Shown here piece by piece: positions 48,809-58,874 of a stretch of 64,000 nt of DNA. This DNA comes from Physcomitrium patens (lineage: Eukaryota; Streptophyta; Bryopsida; Funariales; Funariaceae), in contig NC_037275.1 in the NCBI RefSeq assembly GCF_000002425.4, forward strand, positions 1,204,636 through 1,268,635, in the 5' to 3' direction. The number at the start of each line of letters is the position of its first letter. Position 1 is the stretch's first letter. A program made the position numbers and the translations under genes. Below the pieces are notes generated by a model that had not been told where the DNA came from, ran no database searches, and was given only the letters and a program-made list of their open reading frames with translations.

Positions 48809-49655
48809 GTGTTGTTGGATTCTCACCAACTTCCAAGTGGTCATACCTAAAATATCACATATTAATTCTTGGGCACTTTATACAATTGATCTTTGTTTAT
48901 TTATCCATCTTGTACTAGTAGCCTTTAAATGTAATCCTTTGGAATACCATGCTACTAGTCATGTTGCTTAAATGCAAGGACCTTTGTTTTTTTTAACTAA
49001 TTCTTAAAATATTATTAATAGATTTAATTGATTAGTAGACTGAAGGTGATAATGTTTCCTAGACCTTCTTATGACTAAGTTCCAATGATTGCTGATTAGA
49101 ATACAAAATGACATCTCTATGGTATCTTCATTTATAACCAATTCGATTTGATGTTGTATACTACTTCCTACAAGGATTAGTAAGGTAGCAAACGGTTTCT
49201 TAGAACTTGCAATCATTTCATTTACTAAAACCTAGTCACTTAATATGATTGAGTTAAATGACATAGAGTGAGTAGTTGCTTACAAATGTCATCTATCTTG
49301 ACAGGTTCCTAGATCGATTTAAGATAGAGTGAGTAGTTGCTTACAAATGTCATCTAGCATGACAAGCTCCTAGATAGATTCAATATCATTGTTGAAAAAC
49401 AATTTGCAAACCTACTTTGATTATTTTGAACTTGACTCTTCTCATCCCAATAGCTCACAAAAATGTTTTTAACTACATGTAGTTTCAGATAAGTGGATCA
49501 AGAAAAAAAAAAAAAGTCTATCAATAACATAACACTAGTTAAGAAAAAAAACAGTCTATCAATAAAAAAACATCATTTGTATAATGTGCCCAAGAGTTAA
49601 GTTGTGGTACTTAAGATATAACCACCTGGTTGTTGATGAGAATCCAACACAACAC
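48809..49655. mobile_element. DNA-transposon-like element with long inverted ends
   Basis: About 847 bp framed by imperfect inverted repeats: 48809-48920 and the reverse complement of 49534-49655. Shared words in order are GTGTTG, TTGGATTCTCA, CAAC, CTTGGGCAC, TTATACAA and ACTAGT. By eye the arms are about 70-75% similar. No transposase is visible. Long arms suggest a non-autonomous Mutator-like or similar element, or a decayed foldback element. No clear target duplication was found. Confidence 0.6.
49262..49383 (+). repeat. two tandem 61-bp units
   Basis: 49262-49322 and 49323-49383 are about 90% identical; both contain GAGTGAGTAGTTGCTTAC. They lie inside the inverted-repeat element. Confidence 0.9.
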
Positions 49656-52270
49656 ATGAATCCACGTAGCAAGCAGAAACACTTCATGAGCCACTGAAAA
49701 GAAAATAGATCTTGGAACCCAGCAGCCAACTACCCAAAGTACAAATCCAGTTCATCAGCTCACCATTTAAGGCAGAAGACTAAGAGGAGTCAGTAATGCC
49801 CATAAGTCTACAATTGAATTTACCTCACAACAAGCATGGCTAAGACTCTCTTCAAACAACGTCTGAAGGCAATATGCTGCTAGGTGGAGATTCGGAACAC
49901 TCTACAGTGGACGCACCTCTACCATGCCAGTTGCATACAAGTACAAGAGCTCGACGTTCTCACAAGGACTCTGAAATGTCAGGAAACACTCGAGCAGCAT
50001 GAGAATGAGGATTATGCGGCGTCTGGATATTCTGGCCCATGAGCTGGTTGAGACACACATCCACACACTCTAACACAAGGAATAATGGAAGCAGCCTTAA
50101 CCCGGCTTTATGGAGGTTTCAGAAAAGGCAGGATGGTCTCTTCTTTAACCATGATACAGAGAGAACAAGGGTAAAAACTCAACCATACACTTGGTCTATT
50201 AAAAGTTCCAAAAGCGCTTCAACAAAAACGATCGATTATGACGCCACCCCAACCAAATGGAGGTGGTCTGCAATCACTACCCCTGCAACCACCCAGACAC
50301 TCCAAACACGAAACAGCACAGAGAGAAGGGTGAACAGATTTGGACCTCTGCTCATACATGCAAAGGCTGTAGAATGAAGATGGATCCCATTCCCACAAGT
50401 TCCGTTCCAAATACAAAATCTGTCCCAGGGGTCGTGCACGAACTTCCAGGCCCCCTACCCTCCACGTATTGTACCTCCCCTGTGAGATCCAACCCATCCT
50501 AGTCAAAGGCTATTCTTCCATGCGGTACCTGAGTGTTACTAAACAAGACAATAAGACATCGGGTTGTATGGTTATTCCACTGTAGTTACTCCCAAGGAAC
50601 GCAACTGATAGCAAAGTGCGTGCACAAGCCTGAGAGCTACTTGACTTACTGCAACACTGCAATAGCGAGAGAGCCCAGCGCAAGGCTTTGCCCAGTGCAA
50701 GATAGCGACGTCATCGACCTCGGCACACCCAGCTTATCCAAAAAAGGATGATAAAAAGCCGCTGGTGCTTTCATTCATTATGGCTCTTTTCTGTCCATAC
50801 ATTCATCATGTTCTTTTCTGTTACTCATCAGCTTCTCTGTTGTGTGGTCCTCCAAATTGCTTTCACTCGTGGGTTTGCATGAGGGGTTCTTTCTTTAGTT
50901 TCCTAATACTTGCTTGGTGCATCTTTTAATGAACTAGAATCTTGGGCATGTAGACGAGGTTTTTGTCTTCTACTTTTTTCGATTTTTTTATTTTGAAATA
51001 ATCAATATAATGATATGTTGGTCTATGAAATCAGAATAAAAGAGGTCACATTAAATAACAAGGAAATTGTTATAGAAAGATTTTCTTTTGTACAGTTTAA
51101 TCAATTCTTTGAATTTAGTTATTATTATTATTATTATTATTTTATGGTACTGCCATAAATAATGTCAAGATTCTTAGGTTTTCACTAAAATCCCCAATGA
51201 GAGAAGCAACTGTGACTGTATACACAGAACCAGACACTGAAAAAATGTGCAATCTTGATTGGTTAAATAGTCCAATTTTAATTTCCTTAAAGCTTTGTGA
51301 TCTCATCTTTGAACTTAGGAATAGGCACCCCCTTGATAGAAATCTGTGATAAAGAATTTGAAAAATATTTTAAATGAGTCAAGGTCTTTAATTATGGATT
51401 GGTGTAATAGTTGAAACACAAATGTTGGTTGCAAGTCTTCCATACAGTTGAATAAACATGAGCAATGTATTTTTTTAAAAAAGTTCGTGGACCTTTCTAA
51501 AGAATTTTGGAGGAGCATCACAAAGGGGAGTGAAAGGAAAAGATCCCAAAATTCCTATTGTCTTGTAAAGTGGAAATTTAGTCTTTATCATATCAAAAAA
51601 CAACCAATCTAATTTAAGGAAAATATATCATGGACTTGTTGCATAAAATGATTATAGTAAAAAAAATTTTTAGTTGACATAATATGAATGCTAATTAGTA
51701 GGTGGTTTTTATCTTGTAAAATAGAATTATTCCATTTTGGATACTAATCTTTGGAAGATTTTAAGTATCAAAGTTAAGACACTTCTTCTAAGCTTTCTTA
51801 ATGTATGACTAATATTTTAATCTTGTGTTTAAATTTTAAATAGTAAAGGATGTCTGCCTTTTTTCCTCCTTATAGTATGTTATAATATTCACTCATATAA
51901 ATTCCAACTTCAAAGATCAATATTTTGAATTATCACTTCTTCTTGATTTCACCTCACAAGCATAAGTTCCAATATTTAGAATCTACCTTATGAATTGACT
52001 TAAACAAAGACATTTAATTTACTTATGTTTTATTTAAAGAAGCAAGCTCAAAGTACTCTCAATCCACCTTATCAAGGTCAAATATTTTTGACATAAAAAG
52101 CATACTATTTTTCAATTCTAATCTCTTTCTATCTTTGTTTAAGTAGTTCTCCTCCCAAACTTATTTCTTTGCCTATCTTAATTCTTCCTTTTAGACTTTG
52201 TAATAAATATTGAATAAACATCAAAATATCTTTATAATTCTAAAAATAATAAGTGTACACTTCTTCATCT
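49656..52270. other. no gene seen
   Basis: A moderately GC patch at about 49650-50760 has open frames of up to 112 codons on overlapping strands without known motifs. AT-rich DNA follows, with an (ATT)n tract at about 51118-51143. Confidence 0.5.
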
Positions 52271-52274
52271 TAAA

Positions 52275-52520
52275 ATAAATCACATAAGATGCCTAATATT
52301 ATGAATATACATATTTATTCTAATAATTATTTATATGATTAAATAGAAGTAGATAAAAATAGATGAATTTCATAATATCTTCTAAAAAAGCTTCTTAAAT
52401 GCTTTTTAGATTTTGCTTTGACTTTACTTGTATTTATAATTAATTGATAGATTAAAAACTTGATCAATAAATTAGCCATGTGTCACATGTGTTAATAGCT
52501 TATAAAATAAGTTGACTTTG
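52275..52520 (+). mobile_element. A-type LTR fragment
   Basis: It aligns with the first half of the A' LTR (29066-29535), from the region around ATATTTATT to AAATAAG. It ends abruptly before the next A-type LTR at 52525. Truncated and old. Confidence 0.65.
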
Positions 52521-52712
52521 TGGCTATCATGGATATACATATTTACTTCAATAATTACATATATGATTAAGCAGAAATAGATAAAAGTACATTAATTTCA
52601 TAAAATCTTCTAAAAAAGCTTCTTAGAAGTTTCATAGACATTGTTTTGACTTTACATGTATTTTTAGGTAATTAATAGGCTAGAAACTTCGTCAATAAGT
52701 TAGCCACATGAC

Positions 52713-53156
52713 TGTCATGGACATACATTGGAAGATTCTTCGAATATTCTTCGAATAATCTTCTAGAATATTCTCTAAAGATTCTCTAAAGATTCCTTTA
52801 GAAGGTTCTAGAAGATTCTTAGAATATTCCCTAAAGATTCTATTAGAAGGTTCTAGAATATTCTTAGAAGGTTCTAAAATATTCTGATAGATTCTAGGAA
52901 GTTGCTCGAGAAGTTTCCTAATTAGTAGAAGTTGTTGGAGAAGCGTCCTAGTTAGCGGAAGTAGCTCGAGAAGCTTCCTATTCAGTAGTATATATAGGAG
53001 TCGAGGCTGAAGGGTTCTTCAGTCTCGACAACACATCTCTTGGAGTTCTAGCTCACCTTTCTGGTGTTGTTCTTGTACTCATCTGTTTAATCTAGTTCTG
53101 CCACTTCTTCTTGAACTTCTTGTTAGATTTCAAGTCTGTATTTTGTGTCCGTGACA
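52713..53156 (+). repeat. B3 5' LTR
   Basis: 444 bp. It is 32 bp longer than the 3' LTR through 11-bp and 21-bp differences in the GAA/TTC repeat zone. Otherwise almost identical. Confidence 0.95.
52733..53029 (+). promoter_or_regulatory. B3 LTR heat-shock-element array, TATA and dyad
   Basis: Dense GAAnnTTC/TTCnnGAA modules lie at about 52733-52880, including perfect GAAGGTTCTAGAAGATTC (52801-52818) and GAAGGTTCTAGAATATTC (52846-52863). TATATATA is at 52989-52996. The dyad has 13-bp arms at 53000-53012 and 53017-53029, centre GGTT, with one G-T pair. Confidence 0.75.
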
Positions 53157-53459
53157 GTTTGTCGAGATTACATTTTCAGTGGTATCAGAGCTAGTTCCTT
53201 CTTGTTAGAGAGTGGATTACCCCTCTTCTTGAAGGTGTGCTAGTGTTTTAGAGGTTGCGGATTACCCTCCTCTAAACTGATATCTCTTCTTTCTCAATAT
53301 TGGAGCCTTATTCTTCTTGGAGAGAGTGGATTACCCCTCATCTTGGAGTCTTAAGGCGTTTTAGAGGTTGCAGAGTACTCTCCTCTGAACCAATATTGTC
53401 CTCTTGTCAAAACTCTTTTTTCTTCTTTTTGAAGGTTAGCCGAAGGTTAAGACGTTAAA
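53157..53459 (+). promoter_or_regulatory. B3 leader: primer site and hairpins
   Basis: TGGTATCAGAGC (53180-53191) is complementary to the 3' end of initiator-Met tRNA and lies 23 nt after the LTR. A two-fold repeated module follows. Each unit has AGAGTGGATTACCCCTC and then an 8-bp-arm hairpin (53247-53276; 53360-53389). The second arm pair is kept by one G-T pair. Confidence 0.75.
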
Positions 53460-54461
53460 ATGGCTGAAAGTTTGGAATCCAAACTAGACGCCATCATAAA
53501 TGCTCTTGCCTCGTTGTCACATAGGACAACAGAGATCGAAGGAGTCATGGTAGGACTCCATAACAATGGAGCATCTGGGATAGCGCCATCTAAAGCATAT
53601 CAGCCTCAAACTTCTGCGCCAGAAGAAGCAGTTCTACCTCCATTTCAACAAGATCGAGTAGTCCTACAACAAAAGGAGCCTCGAGTTAGTCTTCCGGATA
53701 AGTTTGATGGAACTCGTTCCAAGTTTCGAGGTTTTGTCAACCAAATCAGGTTGATAACAATTTTACAGCCCGAACGTTATCCGACGGAGGAAGCGCGTGT
53801 TGGGCTTGTTGGAACCTTGCTTACAGCATAAGCTCTGTCTTGGTTTACTGCCTTGTTCGAGAAGCGATCGCCAATCCTGAGCAATTTTGAAACGTTCTTG
53901 GAGGCGTTTGCAGAAGCATTTGGCGAGCATGATAAAGTTCGATGGGCTACAACAAAGATCCGATCGCTACGACAAGGAACACGCTCTGCATCAGTCTATG
54001 CCTCGGATTTCAGACAATTGGCAAGTGACATTAATTGGGGTGAAGAGGCGTTGGTGAGTCAGTTTTATTGGGGCTTGAAGGATGATGTGAAGGACTTGCT
54101 GTTATCTCTTCCTGATCCTCAAACGCTCAACGAAGCTATTAGCCAAGCTGTAAAGTGTGACAACCGCCTATTCCAGCGTCGCCAAGACCAACGTCCAAGA
54201 CACCAAATGACTCGTTACGACGTGACTATGTCTGCAAATAGCTTAAACTCACATTCGAAGACAACAGACATGCAAATCGACACGGCGCGTGTCCGATCTC
54301 TTACTCCAACAGAGAAGAAACGGCGTATGGAGGAAGGGTTATGTTTGTACTGTGGAGAAGAAGGTCACAAGGTTGGAAATTGCCCAAAGAAGCAAAATTG
54401 GCACCCTGTCAAGACTAGAAGTGCGATGATTCCGAAAAACGACGACGCCCAGCCACAGTAG
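53460..54461 (+). pseudogene. gag: B3 gag
   Basis: Capsid/nucleocapsid gene of B3. It starts MAESLESKLDAIINALASLS, a likely short coiled coil. It continues with LPDKFDGTRSKFRGF and a capsid core with LFEKRSPILSNFETFLEAF near the middle. The C-terminal CCHC knuckle is CLYCGEEGHKVGNC. The stop lies in the conserved hairpin with arms CCAGCC (54449-54454) and GGCTGG (54471-54476). Near-whole fossil. Confidence 0.92.
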
Positions 54462-54476
54462 GAACCGTGCGGCTGG
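54440..54476 (+). promoter_or_regulatory. B3 gag stop hairpin / gag-pol overlap
   Basis: AAA AAC codons of gag are followed after 8 nt by a 6-bp-arm hairpin (CCAGCC/GGCTGG, 16-nt loop) that holds the gag stop. Pol-like sequence overlaps in the -1 frame. Same arrangement in B2 (21083-21119) and A (12226-12270). Candidate -1 recoding signal. Confidence 0.55.
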
Positions 54477-54587
54477 ACAATCTAATATCACGACAACAAT
54501 TAGGTTCCTCCTTCTCTCTCCAACCTGCCCGTTGTTTTACAATTCCTTTGTTTTTAGGCCCTCAAAAACAAAAAAACTTTAGCTTTA

Positions 54588-57500
54588 TTGGATTCGGGGG
54601 CATCTACTTGTTTTTTAGATGAAGAGTTTGCTAAACGCCACAAGATCCGTTTAGTACAAAAGTCGAAACCTGTTCACGTAGAGGTGATAGATGGACGACC
54701 CTTATTGTCAGGCAACGTTACCCACGAATCAGAACCTATAGAAGTGGTGTTTAAGGACCATAGTAGTCACGTTATTTTTAATATTATTAGAACCCCATCA
54801 AGCCCTGTTATCCTTGGTCTTTCTTGGTTAGAAGATCATAATCCGTCCATTGATTGGAGGCTACGAAGGATAACATTTCCTGAAAAAAATAATAATAAAC
54901 CTGTTGGTAGAACCTACATGAAGAAATCCATGTTTATTGGAGCGAGAGCGTTCCTAAGATCGTCCAAGGAAGGCGCACCATTTGTCATTTATGCAGCTCC
55001 AACTAGCGGCGAGAATATCTCAACATCGAATATACCAGAGCAATATAGGGATTTTGAAGACGTGTTTCAGAAGAAGAACGCCGATATACTGCCGAAACAT
55101 CGACCATATGATTGCGCCATAGACTTAGAGGAAGGAGCGCAACCACCTTTTGGTCCAATATACAACCTATCGCAGACGGAGTTGGCAGAATTGCGGAAGT
55201 ACATCGATGAGAATCTAGCCAAGAATTTTATTCGACATTCAAAGTCGCCAGCTGGAGCACCAATCCTATTCGTGAAGAAAAAGGATGGCTCACTGCGGAT
55301 GTGCGTGGACTACCGAGGACTCAACAAGGTGACCAAGAAAAATCGCTATCCCTTACCTTTGATCTCCGGCCTCTTAGATCAACTTGGACGTGTAAGGATT
55401 TTTACAAAGATTGATTTAAGAGGAGCCTACAACCTTGTGCGAATCAAAGAAGGAGATGAATGGAAGACAGCCTTTCGTACAAGGTATGGCCATTTTGAGT
55501 ACAATGTCATGCCTTTTGGTCTTATCAATGCTCCAGCGGTCTTTCAGCATATGATGAACGACATCTTTCGGGAGTACCTCGATGACTTTGTTGTCATCTA
55601 TCTGGATGATATTTTGATATTTTCCAAGAATGAAGAAGAACATGAAAAGCATGTTTGTTTGGTTCTTGAAAAACTACGCGAACGAGGACTCTACGCCAAG
55701 TTGGAGAAGTGTCAATTTCACCAGAATGAGATGGAATTTTTGGGCTTCATTGCGACTACAGAGGGCTTGAAGATGGATCCAAAAAAGGTAGAAGCAATTA
55801 TAACTTGGGAAGTTCCGAAGACGGTTAGAGATGTTCAGTGTTTTTTTGGATTTGCTAACTTCTATCGGATCTTCATCAAGAATTATTCTCAAGTTGCTGC
55901 ACCACTCACGCGTCTAACAAGCAAAGACAAGCTCGAATGGGGATCACAAGCAGCAAAAGCATTTCAAGATCTCAAGACGGCATTTACTACGGCTCCAATC
56001 TTGGTACACCCTGACTTTGGAAAGGCTTTCTATTTAGAGACCGATGCTTCAGATTTTGCTTTGGGAGCTGTGCTTTCACAGATGGGCATAGACAAGAAGC
56101 TTCACCCAGTTGCGTTCTATTCACGAAAGTTCTCTGCTGCTGAGATCAACTACAAGATCCACAACAAAGAGTTGCTTGCTATAGTGGATGCCTTCCAAGA
56201 GTGGCGTCACTTCCTCGAAGGAGCTGCACATCCAGTGACTGTTTATACGGACCACAAGAATTTGGAGTACTTCATGACAGCTCGAATTTTGAATCGTCGT
56301 CAAGCTCGATGGAATATGTCTCTATCACGATTTGACTTTATTATCACCTACCGCCCTGGAAAACAGCAAGGATTATTTGACGCAATATCGAGGAGATCGC
56401 ATCTTGCGCCAAAGGCTGGAGAAGCAGCGTTTGATCGACAATGTACAACATTGTTGAAACCAGAAAAATTCAGGATTTTTGCTACTGTTGCAACTATCGA
56501 TGATGGCTTCCTCAGCGAGGTACGTACTGCGACCATTGAGGATTCTATAGCTCTTGACATCAAACAACGTGTCGATAATGACAAGTTTAAGGTGGAGGGA
56601 GATCTTCTGTATTTTGAGGAGCGGTTGTATATCCCGAAAGGATCAACTCGACTCCGATTACTTCAATCTCGCCACAACTTTCCAGCTGCGGGACATTTTG
56701 GATTCAACAAGACTTTAGAGCTCATTTCACGAGATTTTTGGTGGCCCCAAATGTGGAAGGATGTGAAGGAATTTGTCCTTTCTTGTGATGTTTGTTCAAG
56801 ATCCAAGATCCCTCGACATCGTCCGTATGGACTTCTCCAGCCATTGCCTATTCCGCACCGACCATGGTCTTCAGTTTCTATGGACTTCATTACGGACCTA
56901 CCGCCATCGAATTCATTTGACAGCATCTTTGTTGTGGTGGATCGATTTACAAAGATGGCGCATTTCGTGCCTTGCAAGAAAACATCGTCAAGTGAAGACA
57001 CCGCAAGACTCTTTCTTGATAACATATATCGTTATCATGGCCTACCAGATGATATCGTGTCGGATCGAGGTACTCAGTTTGTATCCAAGTTTTGGAGGTC
57101 CCTCTTTGAGATATTGAAGGTGGATATTAAGCTCTCTTCGGCTTTTCATCCTCAAACTGACGGTCAAACGGAGCGGGTGAATCAAGTTTTGGAGCAATAT
57201 TTACGATGCAGCATCAACTATCAACAAGATGATTGGACTGCATATCTACCGCTTGCTGAGTTCGCATACAACAACACTCTTCATGCGTCAACTCAACAAA
57301 CACCATTCTTCTCCAACTACGGATACCACCCCAAGCTCGATTTATTGAGTTCTTCAGCAAATAACAACCCAGCAGCTGAAGGATTTGTGAAGCAACTATC
57401 GGAGCTTCAAGCGACGTTGAAGCTTCAATTGCAATCTGCCCAAGAGAGTTACAAGGCATCTGCAGATAAATATCGAAATGAGGCGCCTACTTTTAAAGTT

Positions 57501-57938
57501 GGAAGTAAAGTATGGCTTCTTCGACGGAATATCAAGACCAAGCGGCCATGTGACAAATTGGACTATCGGAGATTAGGGCCATTTGTTATCGAGAAGCAGA
57601 TCAATCCGGTGGCATATCGTCTGTAGTTACCAGCTACTATGAAGGTACATCCAGTCTTTCACGTGTCTTTGTTGGAACCTTATCGAGAGTCAGCTTTTTT
57701 CCAAAGAGTACAAAGTCCGCCACCAAGTATCGAAATTGAAAACCATGAGGAATACGAGGTGGAAAAGGTACTAGATTTACGGCGTAATAGGAGAAAATTG
57801 GAGTATTTAGTGCATTGGAGTGGATACGACATCAATGAACGAACGTGGGAGCGTGCCGAAAATCTTGCCAATGCACCAAAAAAGGTACAAGAATTTCATC
57901 AACGATATCTTCATAAACCTAAGCCGATTCAACGATAG
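54588..57938 (+). pseudogene. pol: B3 pol: protease, RT, RNase H, integrase, chromodomain
   Basis: Long pol region with 1012 codons open at 54588-57626. Order: protease DSGASTCFLDEEF; reverse transcriptase [28 protein letters not shown] and [10 protein letters not shown] (about 55250-55650); RNase H LETDASDFALGAVLSQ and [10 protein letters not shown] (about 56030-56280); integrase zinc-binding HNFPAAGHFGFNKT and C..C (about 56660-56830); catalytic MDFITDLP, SDRGTQF, FHPQTDGQTERVNQ (about 56880-57190); GPY/F-like KLDYRRLGPFV; chromodomain YEVEKVLDLRRNRR and LEYLVHWSGYDINERTWE (57750-57860). Nearly whole. Confidence 0.95.
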
Positions 57939-58058
57939 CTTCTTGCTGAAGCTTGCTCATCAAGTAGCATAAAAAGGGGGGAGGGCACCTCCAAAACCCA
58001 TAGTTCGATAGTGTAGAACTTTGTTAGCAACTATAGTTTGCTCTCATCATTTTAGCCT

Positions 58059-58412
58059 TTGGACATGGATAGTCAAGATACTACACTTGTTATGTCATCT
58101 CAAGCGACTAGCTCACGAAGACGACCGCGAGATGAAGAACCGCCTGCACCACGACGACGTCGGAGGATACCGAGCTACAGATCGCTAGTAATTGTATTTG
58201 AGGTCGAGCCTGCCTACGACGGTCAACCAGAAGGTGTGTTTGGAGGACAGTTTCACAATGAAGACACAGAAGTCCACGCTTGGTCAAAGGTTGAAGGTGT
58301 TGGTCACTACCGTTGGCTCCAAGGGCCGATGAATCATTTGCCTCGCGAACAACAATTGGAATTCATAGCGGATGTGATGCGACAGATTTTCATTTTCTTG
58401 CGTTGGTATTGA
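58059..58412 (+). CDS. ORF3 of B3 (conserved extra gene)
   Basis: 117 codons, open, between chromodomain and polypurine tract. The N-terminal third is Ser/Thr-rich and then strongly basic (RRRPRDEEPPAPRRRRR, nuclear-signal-like). The middle has a hydrophobic SLVIVFEVEPAYDGQPEG strand and a FHNEDTEVHAWSKVEG stretch. The end has GHYRWLQGPMNHLPREQ, a helix-like FIADVMRQIFIFL and RWY. It matches ORF3 of A, A' and B2. No membrane or signal segment, and no family recognised. The conserved C-terminal half suggests a folded domain, perhaps acting in the nucleus. Confidence 0.82.
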   Translation: MDMDSQDTTLVMSSQATSSRRRPRDEEPPAPRRRRRIPSYRSLVIVFEVEPAYDGQPEGVFGGQFHNEDTEVHAWSKVEGVGHYRWLQGPMNHLPREQQLEFIADVMRQIFIFLRWY

Positions 58413-58448
58413 CTGATAACAACATTGCTTCTCGGAGACCTCGAAGTT

Positions 58449-58462
58449 AGAAGAGGAGGTGA
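58449..58462 (+). promoter_or_regulatory. B3 polypurine tract
   Basis: AGAAGAGGAGGTGA directly before the 3' LTR, the expected plus-strand primer. Confidence 0.88.
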
Positions 58463-58874
58463 TGTCATGGACATACATTGGAAGATTCTTCGAATATTCT
58501 TCTAGAATATTCTCTAAAGATTCTCTAAAGATTCCTTTAGAAGGTTCTAAAAGATTCTTAGAATATTCCCTAAAGATTCTGTTAGAAGGTTCTAGAATAT
58601 TCTGATAGATTCTAGGAAGTTGCTCGAGAAGTTTCCTAATTAGTAGAAGTTGTTGGAGAAGCGTCCTAGTTAGCGGAAGTAGCTCGAGAAGCTTCCTATT
58701 CAGTAGTATATATAGGAGTCGAGGCTGAAGGGTTCTTCAGTCTCGACAACACATCTCTTGGAGTTCTAACTCACCTTTCTGGTGTTGTTCTTATACTCAT
58801 CTGTTTAATCTAGTTCTGCCACTTCTTCTTGAACTTCTTGTTAGATTTCAAGTCTGTATTTTGTGTCCGTGACA
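58463..58874 (+). repeat. B3 3' LTR
   Basis: 412 bp. The perfect heat-shock-like site GAAGGTTCTAGAATATTC is at 58585-58602, TATA at 58707-58714 and the dyad at 58718-58747. It is followed by ATGAC. Confidence 0.95.

Larger units (their letters stand above)
52713..58874 (+). mobile_element. gypsy B3, young chromovirus
   Basis: The best-preserved element: 6.16 kb, perfect duplication ATGAC (52708-52712, 58875-58879). LTRs of 444 and 412 bp begin TGTCATGG and end GTGACA. Parts: primer site 53180-53191, leader to 53459, gag 53460-54461, protease to integrase about 54588-57626, chromodomain 57639-57938, ORF3 58059-58412, polypurine tract 58449-58462. The LTRs differ by only a handful of substitutions plus repeat-length changes, so insertion is recent. 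Very few breaks. Confidence 0.96.

Noticed and set aside
50039-50506. Overlapping frames of 81-112 codons on both strands
   Set aside because: No motif, no consistent coding signal, mutually overlapping.
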